A DNA stretch of 23,773 bases from Serpentinimonas sp. Lineage in GTDB: Bacteria > Pseudomonadota > Gammaproteobacteria > Burkholderiales > Burkholderiaceae_C. The stretch is from contig JALOSG010000011.1 of NCBI GenBank assembly GCA_025458665.1, positions 1 through 23,773 on the forward strand. The letters are read 5' to 3'. Of the stretch, positions 14,074-21,503 are shown in pieces. A program made the position numbers and the translations under genes. Numbering within the stretch: the stretch's first letter is position 1; each line of letters opens with the position of its first letter. The notes below the pieces were generated by a model. It was not told the origin of the DNA, did no database searches, and was given only the letters and a program-made list of their open reading frames with translations.

Positions 14074-15306
14074 CTAAGTGGCGGGCATCTGGCTCCAGCA
14101 GCGCCGCGCCACCTCGTGCCCTCGGTCCGGGAAAGGCAACTCGCGCCACGTGGGTGGTAGCTGGGCGGCCAGCGAGGGCAGCGAAGGCGAGCCGTTGGCC
14201 CACACCGAGGGCAGTCGGGTGGCGTGCCAGCGGCATGCCTCCAGGACGGGTGAGAAGGTGGCCGCCGATGGCAGTGCCAGCGCCAGTGCGGCCTGCTCGG
14301 GCGCAAACCACAGGTGGATGTCGCGGAACTCCAGCCGGGGCTGGCTGGACAGAACCTGCTCTTCCAGCAGCGCCAGCAGATAGGCCACGTGCGCAGCCAG
14401 GCTGTGCCATGTCGCCTTCTTGGGTTTGTCGCTCTGACCCAGCCCGACGAGATCTGGCAGCAACCAATGGTCTCTAGGGCCCGGCGATGGCGCACTGGCT
14501 GGCGCGCCGGCAGTCTGCTCCGTCAGGGCAGTCATGGCCATCAGCGCAGACTCGGGCCACCAGCCGTCGGGGCTGTGCAGCACCAGGTTCAGCGCGCCGG
14601 CGCTGGGCGGCGGCACAGCCGCCAGCGGGGCCAGTTCCATCCAGTGCAAGCGCAAGCCCTGCAAACCCGGCAAGCGGGTTGATGCACGCTCCAGGCGCTC
14701 CATTGCCCGGGACGCCAGGACGGCATCCAGCGCTGTGCAGAAGCCCTGCAGCGCACTGAAGCGACTGGCCGGGGTGCGCAGCGCATCCTCGCGCAGCGGT
14801 GCGTGTTCGGGGAGCCAGCGCGACTGGGCCTGCTCCAGGCGCCGCTCCCGGAAGAAGCTTTGCAGCAAGGCGCGGCTTTCCTCCGCCAGCAGGCCACCGG
14901 CCACCGTGGTGCAGGGGTTCAGGCCAGGTACGGCAAACAGGTTCAGCACCGAGCCCGCAGCCCCGAAGCGGGGTTCGGGTGCGCCGAAAAACACCCGGCT
15001 TACCCGGGCGTGCAGCATGGCCTGGGCACACATGGCGCAGGGTTCCAGCGTCACGTAAACGTCGCAGTCTTCCAGTCGGTAGTTGCCCAGTCGGGCGGCC
15101 GCAGAACGCAGGGCCTGTATCTCGGCGTGGGCGCTGGGGTCGTTCAGCCCAACGCACTGGTTATACCCTTCCCCCACCACCGCGCCATGGCGCACCACCA
15201 CGGCCCCTACCGGCACCTCCTCGCGCTGCGCCGCCTTTGCGGCGAGTTCGAGGGCGCGCTGCATGAAGGCAGTGTGGGGCGGCGGTGGGACGGGCGGCGC
15301 GGTCAT
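14074..15306 (-). CDS. tadA: tRNA adenosine-34 deaminase with a C-terminal alpha/beta-hydrolase-like extension
   Basis: The product is 410 aa, against about 160-170 for TadA alone. Residues 12-160 are a complete TadA domain that deaminates A34 to inosine in tRNA-Arg(ACG). The zinc ligands are H60 (in SAHAEIQAL) and C90 and C93 (in EPCAMC); E62 is the proton shuttle. Residues about 185-315 resemble the N-terminal half of a haloalkane dehalogenase-like alpha/beta hydrolase: GLRLHWMEL, then LVLHSPDGWWP in place of the HGxP oxyanion motif, then LLPDLVGLGQSDKP near residues 282-295 and a matching helix. No GxSxG or GxDxG nucleophile elbow follows, so the extension is probably catalytically dead. 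The reading frame is unbroken through the junction and no sensible start exists for a separate second gene. It ends with TAG. Confidence 0.9.
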   Translation of the reverse strand: MTAPPVPPPPHTAFMQRALELAAKAAQREEVPVGAVVVRHGAVVGEGYNQCVGLNDPSAHAEIQALRSAAARLGNYRLEDCDVYVTLEPCAMCAQAMLHARVSRVFFGAPEPRFGAAGSVLNLFAVPGLNPCTTVAGGLLAEESRALLQSFFRERRLEQAQSRWLPEHAPLREDALRTPASRFSALQGFCTALDAVLASRAMERLERASTRLPGLQGLRLHWMELAPLAAVPPPSAGALNLVLHSPDGWWPESALMAMTALTEQTAGAPASAPSPGPRDHWLLPDLVGLGQSDKPKKATWHSLAAHVAYLLALLEEQVLSSQPRLEFRDIHLWFAPEQAALALALPSAATFSPVLEACRWHATRLPSVWANGSPSLPSLAAQLPPTWRELPFPDRGHEVARRCWSQMPAT

Positions 15307-15347
15307 GGCTGGATTGTGTCAAAGTCCGACAGCACCCCCCAAAGGTC

Positions 15348-15374
15348 TTGATACTGGCACTATCATGGTGCCAG
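15348..15374 (+). promoter_or_regulatory. Two overlapping dyads just upstream of the hybrid kinase start
   Basis: CTGGCAC (15354-15360) pairs perfectly with GTGCCAG (15368-15374) around a 7-base loop. TGATA (15349-15353) also pairs with TATCA (15361-15365) around CTGGCAC, and the two structures exclude each other. They end two bases before the ATG at 15377, and the loop of the first holds another in-frame ATG (15365). A role in translation control or as an operator in the 70-base tadA/kinase divergent gap is possible. Confidence 0.35.
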
Positions 15375-15376
15375 GC

Positions 15377-18300
15377 ATGAACACCTCAGAACGCACCACC
15401 CTGCCCGCTGCCCGCCCGAACGCGCGCTGGTTGCCCTGGCTGCTGTTTCTGGTGGGTATCTCGCTCACCTACGTGGTGGGCGCATCGTTCCAGTCCAAAG
15501 CCCGTTCGGTGGAGGAACTGAATTACCGGGCGGCGGCAGAGGCCCTGAAAACGCTCATCGTGAGCGATTTTGGCCGGCATGCCGAGGTGGTGTGGGGCGC
15601 ACGCGCCCTGATAGCGGCGCAAGGCGATATCCTGCCTTCGCAGGCACAGAACTATCTGCAGACCGTGCGCCTGCAGGAAGCCTATCCGGGCATTGGCGCG
15701 CTGTACGTGGTGACGCCGCAGGCAGGCGCCTTGCAGGGGGAGCCCGAGTTCGAGGTGGTTTACGCGTACACGCCTTACCAGCAGCCAGACTTGTCGGGCT
15801 ACAACCTGAGCGACGACGCCGTCACTCTGTCCGCTCTGGAGCAAGCCATGCGGCGCAACGCGGTGGTGTTCTCCGGCCGCTCCAGCGGGCCTTTCCAGGC
15901 GGCGTTCCCTGGCTCCCACCTGATGGTGCTGCCGGTGTACGGTGGGCCTTTTGTGCCAGACAACCTGGTGGAGCGGCGCGCCGCGCTGAATGGCTGGATC
16001 GTGGCGGTGTTCACGCCACGGGAGTGGCTGGCTTCTGCGTTGCGGCTGCTCCAGACCCCGCTGGACTTCACCCTGCTAGATGTGGACTCCAGCCTGCTGC
16101 CGGGCGAGGCCACGCCTACGCCTTTGTTCAGCAAGGGCGAGCCGCTGCTGCTCAGCCGCAACGACTTGCCCGCCCAGACCGCCTCCGGCCAGACCACCCA
16201 GCCCTTCGCGGTAGACCACATACAGGCGGACCTGTTGCGTCTGGGTGGGCGCGACTTTCTGTTGGCCACAGCGGCGCCGCAAGCGCTGCGGGCCCAGCAG
16301 TCCCACGTGTGGGAGCTGGGCCTGATTTATGGGCTGGGCCTGCTCACCTCGCTGGTGGTGGCGCTGGCCATGGGCGTGGTGCTGAACCGGCGCTGGCATG
16401 TGGAGCGCCGTGCCGACGAACTGGCGGCCGACCTCGAGCGCATGTCCTACGTGGCGCGCTTCACCAAAAACCCGGTGGTCATCACCGACCCGGACAACCG
16501 CATTGTCTGGGCCAACGAGGCCTTCGAAACGCTCAATGGCTACAGCCAGGCGGACACGCTGGGCAAGCAGGTGGCCGAGCTGATTGCCTCGCCTCTGGCC
16601 GATCCGCAGGCGCTGGCCGTGCTGCGGCGTGCCCGCGAAGCACGTGAAGGTGCTGAGGTGGAAACGGTGAACCGGACACGCCATGGGCGCGATTACTGGG
16701 CCAAGATCGAATTGCGCCCCCTGTACAACCAGCGCGGGGACTTCGTAGGGCACATGTCCATCCACACCGACGTGGACCAGGAAAGGCGCAACGCAGCGGC
16801 GCTGCAGGCTGCGCTGCGCGCCACCAAGGCGCTGATGTCGACCCTGCAGCGCTACATGATCATCACCGAAACCAGCCCGGACGGTGACATTCTGGAAGCC
16901 AACGAGCGCTACCTGGAAATCAGTGGGTTCTCGCTGGACGACCTGCGCCTGCGCGGTCACCGGGCGGTGAGTTCCGGGCTGCATCCACCCGAGTTCTGGC
17001 AGGGCATGTGGGAAGCTATTTCGGGCGGGCAGCCCTGGCGCGGTGAAATCTGCAACCGCAACCAACGGGGTCAGCTGTACTGGGTGGACACACTGATTGC
17101 CCCGTTCACCGACGAACGTGGCGACATCGAGAAGTTCGTCTCGGTGGCCATCGACATCACCGAGCGCAAGCGCATTGAACAGGATCTTCTGACCAGCGAA
17201 CGTCTGCTGCGGCGCACCAGCCGCGTTGCCGGTATCGGCGCCTGGACGGTAGACCTCAACACCAGCGAGGTGCAGTGGTCGGACCATGCCCTGCAGCTGC
17301 TGCGCGCGGACCCCTCCCTGCCCGCCCCGACCCTGGAAGCGGTCCGGGCGCGCTCCAGTTCCGAGGCGCAGCTTACACTCCAGTACGCTTGGACAGAAGC
17401 GCTGGAGCACGACCAGGCGTTTGATCTGGAGCTGGAGCTGACCAACTTTGCCGGCGAAGAACGCTGGTTTCGCGTCGCCGGAGAGGTGGAGCAACGCGGT
17501 CTGGGCGGACGCAAGCTGGTGGGAGCCTTGCAGGACATCACCGAGCAAGTGCAGGCACAGCAGCGCATCGAGCGCAGCGAACGCATCTTGCGTACCGCCA
17601 TCGAGGCGCTGGACGAAGGCTTTGTGCTCTACGACCCCGAGGACCGGCTGGCGTATTGCAACGAGCGTTACCGCGAGGTCTACCCGCAGATTGCCGACCT
17701 GATCGTGCCTGGCGTGACCTTCGAGGAGTTGGTACGCGGCGGCATTGCACGCGGGGTATTTCCCCACGCGTATGGACGGGAGGCGGAGTTCCTGGCCGAA
17801 CGGCTGGCGCTACACCGGTCCGAGCAGACCGATGCCGAACAGCAGCAGGCCGATGGCCGCTGGATCCGCATCACCGAACGCAAAACCCCCGAGGGTTACA
17901 CCGTGGGCTTCCGGGTGGATATCACCGCGTTCAAACAGGCGGTGGCCGACGCGCAGGCCGCATCGCGCAGCAAGAGCCAGTTCGTGGCCAACATGAGCCA
18001 TGAAATACGCACCCCCATGAACGCCATTCTGGGTATGCTGGAGCTTTTGCAGCGCAGCCCGCTGAATCCGCACCAACTGGACTACGTGGGCAAAACGCGC
18101 GGCGCGGCGCAGTCCCTGCTCGGTATCCTGAACGACATCCTCGACTTCTCCAAGGTGGAAGCGGGCAAGATGGAGCTGCTGGCAGAGCCTTGCCACCTGG
18201 ACACGCTGTTGCAGGAACTCTCGCTCATCCTCAGCAGCAACCTGGGCAGCAAGCCGCTGGAACTGCTCTTTGAGCTGGACCCCCAGCTCCCGCCGGTGCT

Positions 18301-20308
18301 GTTGACCGATGAACTGCGCCTCAAGCAGATTCTGATCAACCTGGGCGGCAACGCCGTAAAGTTCACCCCCGAAGGCGAGGTGGTGCTGCGCATCAAGGTC
18401 AGCCGGCGCGAGGCGCAAAAGGCATGGCTGATGTTCACCGTGGCCGACACCGGCATTGGTATCAGCCAGGCCCAGCAACAGGTCATCTTCGAGGGCTTCA
18501 GCCAGGCCGAGGCCTCCACCACCCGCCGCTTCGGAGGCACCGGCCTTGGGCTGGCCATCACCCAGCGTCTGGTACAGCTCATGGGTGGCGCGCTGCAGCT
18601 GGACAGCGAACCCGGCCGCGGCAGCGTCTTCCATTTCGAGCTGCCCTTCGACCTACCTGTGGATGCGCCCCTGGATGCACCCATGGAAGTGCCCGCTGCC
18701 GAGGCAGCCCTTCCCGTCCCGGGAGAGCTGCCTGCGAGGGCAGGCGAACGCCTGCTGGTGATGGATGCGCACGCCCGCAGCCGGGAAGTACTCCGCCGTA
18801 TGGCCGAACAGGCTGGCTGGCAGGTTCAGGCGGCAGAGCACTGGGAGCAGGTACTGCCCTGGCAAGGCCCCCTGCCCGATGCGGTTTTGCTCGCTCCCCT
18901 GGGCCAGCGGCTGAGCGTGGTGGATGCCGAAGCCTGGGCGCAGCTGCTCGATGTTGGGGGTGTCCGCCCCGCCCTGCTCTTGTTGAGCCGTGTTCCCCAG
19001 GCGGACCTCCTGCAAACCATGGAGCCGCAACCCGACGCCACGCTGGTCAAGCCGCTCACGCCTGGCATGTTGCGGGTGGGTCTGGCCGAGGCGTGCGCGC
19101 ACCGCCAGGTTCCGGCCGACACAGCCGACATCAGGCTGCCCGCCGTTTCTTCGGGGAGCGCCACCGGGCGGCCCTCGCGCCTGGCCGGATTGCGCCTGCT
19201 GGTGGTGGAGGACAACCCGGTGAACCAGCAAGTGGCCCGCGAACTGCTTGTGCAGGAGGGCGCCGAGGTGCAGGTGGCCGACAACGGCCTGCTGGGCGTT
19301 CAGAGGGTCAGCGAGGCGCCTGAGCCTTTCGACGTGGTGCTTATGGACATGCAGATGCCCGTGATGGATGGTCTCGAAGCTGCGCGCCGCTTGCGCGCGG
19401 CGGGCTACCTGTCTCTGCCCATCGTGGCCATGACTGCCAACGCCATGGACAGCGACCGCGAGCTGTGCCTGGCCGCCGGCATGGACGAGCACGTGGGCAA
19501 GCCCTTCGACCTCGAACAGCTCGTGCACCTGCTGCTGCGCTTCAGCCGGGGGCGGGTCCCGGCTGCCGGTGGTTCCACGGCCGAGGCGGTGCACCGGGGA
19601 CCGACAGGCCTGGCTCCCGCCGTGCTTGACGTGGCGGCTGCGGTCAGACGCATGGGCGGGGACGAGCCGTTCCTGCGCCGTACGCTGGCGCGGGTGTTGC
19701 CGGAACTTGATGGGCTGGTGGCCAGATTGCTTGATGCAGACAGCGACGGCTCAGGTGCCGCCGCGTCACAGCGCCAGCTGGCCCACAGCATCAAGGGGCT
19801 CGCTGCCACCGTAGGTGCCGACGCCCTGGCCGCCTGTGCCGCAGCGGTGGAACACGCCGCGCGGCAGGGGCACACACCGGCTACCGACAACGTGGCCAGC
19901 GCCTACCGCGCCCTGCGGAGGCAGGCCAATACCTACCTGCGTAGTGAACAGGGAGCGCCAGCGGTCGGCGCCGAACCTGCGCCGGGTGTACTGGCCATTG
20001 AAAAGCTGCGCCAATGCGCTGAAACTCTGGCAGGAATGACACCACTGCTACAAAATTTTGATATGCAAGCGCTGCAGCTGTACGATAATTCCGGACTGCC
20101 GCTTTGGTGGGCAAGCTATGGGGAGCGCGAGCGCGGGATGACTGATGGCCGGCAAGCGGATACCAGCCCCAGTCTGGCCGTTGCGGCCGGGTGGGTCAGG
20201 CCGTTGGTGCAGGCCATGGATGCGCTGGATTTTCTTGCGGCGCAACAGGCACTCAAGGACCTGCTGCACCACCTCGAGATGGAAGCGTTGGCTTCGGATG
20301 CGTCCTGA
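15377..20308 (+). CDS. CHASE/PAS hybrid sensor histidine kinase with receiver and HPt domains
   Basis: The product is 1643 aa. Order from the N-terminus: membrane span (about 19-37); periplasmic CHASE sensor (about 45-300); second span (about 315-338); four PAS domains (about 356-480, 486-605, 610-730 and 737-860); HisKA with H875 in MSHEIRTPMNAILG; HATPase with LINLGGNAVKFTP, VADTGIGIS and GGTGLGLAI (about 975-1092); a degenerate receiver (about 1125-1245) with A1173 where the phospho-Asp should be, but K1225 kept; an intact receiver with D1324 in VVLMDMQMPVMDG; HPt with H1470 in AHSIKGLAATVGA; and a tail of about 130 residues. It should autophosphorylate and relay His-Asp-His to a response regulator, most likely the gene just downstream. 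The start is the ATG at 15377; an in-frame ATG at 15365 adds four residues. The signal is unknown. Confidence 0.93.
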   Translation: MNTSERTTLPAARPNARWLPWLLFLVGISLTYVVGASFQSKARSVEELNYRAAAEALKTLIVSDFGRHAEVVWGARALIAAQGDILPSQAQNYLQTVRLQEAYPGIGALYVVTPQAGALQGEPEFEVVYAYTPYQQPDLSGYNLSDDAVTLSALEQAMRRNAVVFSGRSSGPFQAAFPGSHLMVLPVYGGPFVPDNLVERRAALNGWIVAVFTPREWLASALRLLQTPLDFTLLDVDSSLLPGEATPTPLFSKGEPLLLSRNDLPAQTASGQTTQPFAVDHIQADLLRLGGRDFLLATAAPQALRAQQSHVWELGLIYGLGLLTSLVVALAMGVVLNRRWHVERRADELAADLERMSYVARFTKNPVVITDPDNRIVWANEAFETLNGYSQADTLGKQVAELIASPLADPQALAVLRRAREAREGAEVETVNRTRHGRDYWAKIELRPLYNQRGDFVGHMSIHTDVDQERRNAAALQAALRATKALMSTLQRYMIITETSPDGDILEANERYLEISGFSLDDLRLRGHRAVSSGLHPPEFWQGMWEAISGGQPWRGEICNRNQRGQLYWVDTLIAPFTDERGDIEKFVSVAIDITERKRIEQDLLTSERLLRRTSRVAGIGAWTVDLNTSEVQWSDHALQLLRADPSLPAPTLEAVRARSSSEAQLTLQYAWTEALEHDQAFDLELELTNFAGEERWFRVAGEVEQRGLGGRKLVGALQDITEQVQAQQRIERSERILRTAIEALDEGFVLYDPEDRLAYCNERYREVYPQIADLIVPGVTFEELVRGGIARGVFPHAYGREAEFLAERLALHRSEQTDAEQQQADGRWIRITERKTPEGYTVGFRVDITAFKQAVADAQAASRSKSQFVANMSHEIRTPMNAILGMLELLQRSPLNPHQLDYVGKTRGAAQSLLGILNDILDFSKVEAGKMELLAEPCHLDTLLQELSLILSSNLGSKPLELLFELDPQLPPVLLTDELRLKQILINLGGNAVKFTPEGEVVLRIKVSRREAQKAWLMFTVADTGIGISQAQQQVIFEGFSQAEASTTRRFGGTGLGLAITQRLVQLMGGALQLDSEPGRGSVFHFELPFDLPVDAPLDAPMEVPAAEAALPVPGELPARAGERLLVMDAHARSREVLRRMAEQAGWQVQAAEHWEQVLPWQGPLPDAVLLAPLGQRLSVVDAEAWAQLLDVGGVRPALLLLSRVPQADLLQTMEPQPDATLVKPLTPGMLRVGLAEACAHRQVPADTADIRLPAVSSGSATGRPSRLAGLRLLVVEDNPVNQQVARELLVQEGAEVQVADNGLLGVQRVSEAPEPFDVVLMDMQMPVMDGLEAARRLRAAGYLSLPIVAMTANAMDSDRELCLAAGMDEHVGKPFDLEQLVHLLLRFSRGRVPAAGGSTAEAVHRGPTGLAPAVLDVAAAVRRMGGDEPFLRRTLARVLPELDGLVARLLDADSDGSGAAASQRQLAHSIKGLAATVGADALAACAAAVEHAARQGHTPATDNVASAYRALRRQANTYLRSEQGAPAVGAEPAPGVLAIEKLRQCAETLAGMTPLLQNFDMQALQLYDNSGLPLWWASYGERERGMTDGRQADTSPSLAVAAGWVRPLVQAMDALDFLAAQQALKDLLHHLEMEALASDAS

Positions 20309-20326
20309 GCGCGCCAGCACCTCGTT

Positions 20327-20340
20327 CTGCAGGCCTGCAG
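20327..20340. repeat. 14-base perfect palindrome between kinase and response regulator
   Basis: CTGCAGGCCTGCAG is a perfect palindrome 19 bases after the kinase stop and about 88 bases before the response regulator start. It may be a weak terminator hairpin or a binding site; there is no T-run. The rest of this 119-base gap has a slightly AT-rich patch (around 20370-20390) but no firm promoter. Confidence 0.35.
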
Positions 20341-20427
20341 GGCCCGTAGCGTTCGCCCTGTCTGCCAAGTCGCTATTTGTAGATTACGCTCGATCTGTTC
20401 GCCCATGACCGATTTCTGCGCCTGACC

Positions 20428-21456
20428 GTGACCGCGTCCACGCCACTTGCAACCCTTACCGCTTCCGGACTGTCCGGGGCCAGCGCCCTGTCGGCGGTGG
20501 GTTTCGACTTTCCCACCCAGCCGCGCATTCTGGTGGTGGACGACCAGCCGCTGCACATCCAGATGCTCTACCGCAGCCTGGCGCCAGCTTGTCAGGTGTT
20601 CATGGCGCAAAGCGGTGCCCAGGCCTTGAAGCTGTGTGCCGAACGCCAGCCCGACCTGGTGCTGCTGGATGTGGAAATGCCCGATGCCGACGGGTTCGAG
20701 GTGCTGGCCAGCTTGAAGGCGCAGCCCGAGACCCGCGACATTCCGGTGGTGTTTGTCACGGCCCACACCACCCCGGAGGTGGAAACCCGCTGCCTGGAAG
20801 CGGGCGCGGTGGACTTCATCTCCAAACCCATCAACCCCAGCGTGGTGCGGGCGCGGGTGAATACGCAGCTGAAGCTGAAATTCCAGTCCGATTTGTTGCG
20901 CGAGATGGTGTTTCTGGATGGCCTGACCGGCGCCTACAACCGCCGTTATTTCGATCAGCGCCTGGAGGCCGAGTTTGCCCGCGCACGGCGCAACGCCACG
21001 CCGCTGTCTCTGGTGATGTTCGACCTGGACAGCTTCAAGGCCTACAACGATTTCCGGGGCCACCAGGCCGGCGACGACGCCTTGCGCGCCGTGGTGGCGC
21101 GGGTGAAGGCTGCGCTGCAACGCCCGGACGATATCCTGGCGCGTTACGGCGGGGAAGAATTCGGCTGCCTGCTGCCCGACACGCCTTTCGACGCTGCCAT
21201 GCTACTGGCCGAGCGGCTGCGCTGCGTGGTGCTGGAGGCAGCGCTTCCGCACGGGCAGTCGGCCGCCGCCGACGTGGTCAGTATCAGCCTGGGGGTATCC
21301 ACCTGGAACCCGCCGGTACCACCGGCCGGCAGCGATGGATTGCCACCTGAGCGGCCGCTGCCCACCAGCAGCGACTTGCTCCGCCTGGCCGACGAACAGC
21401 TCTACAAGGCCAAGAACAGCGGGCGTAACCGGGTTCACGGGCAGGCGCTGGACTGA
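20428..21456 (+). CDS. Response regulator with GGDEF output (diguanylate cyclase)
   Basis: The product is 342 aa. A receiver covers about residues 33-148, with the acidic pair in ILVVDDQ, the phospho-acceptor D81 in LVLLDVEMPDADGFEV and K133 in FISKPINP. A GGDEF domain covers about residues 160-340: LDGLTGAYNRRYFD, the metal-binding MFDLDSFKAYND, the A-site YGGEEFGCLLP (GGEEF at 241-245) and the I-site RPDD at 232-235, five residues before it. It should make c-di-GMP when phosphorylated and be product-inhibited. Its position 119 bases after a phosphorelay kinase with a terminal HPt makes that kinase the likely partner. The start is a GTG at 20428; a 6-codon ORF (ATG 20405 to TGA 20425) ends two bases before it. 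About 30 poorly conserved residues precede the receiver. Confidence 0.94.
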   Translation: MTASTPLATLTASGLSGASALSAVGFDFPTQPRILVVDDQPLHIQMLYRSLAPACQVFMAQSGAQALKLCAERQPDLVLLDVEMPDADGFEVLASLKAQPETRDIPVVFVTAHTTPEVETRCLEAGAVDFISKPINPSVVRARVNTQLKLKFQSDLLREMVFLDGLTGAYNRRYFDQRLEAEFARARRNATPLSLVMFDLDSFKAYNDFRGHQAGDDALRAVVARVKAALQRPDDILARYGGEEFGCLLPDTPFDAAMLLAERLRCVVLEAALPHGQSAAADVVSISLGVSTWNPPVPPAGSDGLPPERPLPTSSDLLRLADEQLYKAKNSGRNRVHGQALD

Positions 21457-21472
21457 AAGCAGCCGCCTCTCG

Positions 21473-21486
21473 GCGTGCCGGCACGC
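21473..21486. terminator. Palindrome between convergent genes, possible bidirectional terminator
   Basis: GCGTGCCGGCACGC is a perfect 14-base palindrome, giving a 5-bp stem with a CCGG loop, extended by an outer G-T and a C-G pair. It lies in the 47-base gap between the convergent response regulator and ABC permease genes. There is no T-run on either side, so its strength as a terminator is uncertain. Confidence 0.4.
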
Positions 21487-21503
21487 TGTGCCGCAGCGGT
21501 GCC

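Noticed and set aside
12722..14467. A 581-codon minus-strand ORF spanning hisP, ldcA and tadA in another frame.
   Set aside because: It overlaps three confident genes and its translation is Pro/Arg-rich nonsense.
14074..14814. The C-terminal part of tadA considered as a separate downstream hydrolase gene.
   Set aside because: No stop codon separates it from the deaminase domain, no start codon with a ribosome binding site is evident at the junction, and it lacks catalytic residues. A single fused protein is simpler.
16076..17767. A 563-codon minus-strand ORF inside the hybrid kinase gene.
   Set aside because: The sense strand encodes PAS domains with full motifs. The antisense product has no recognisable features.
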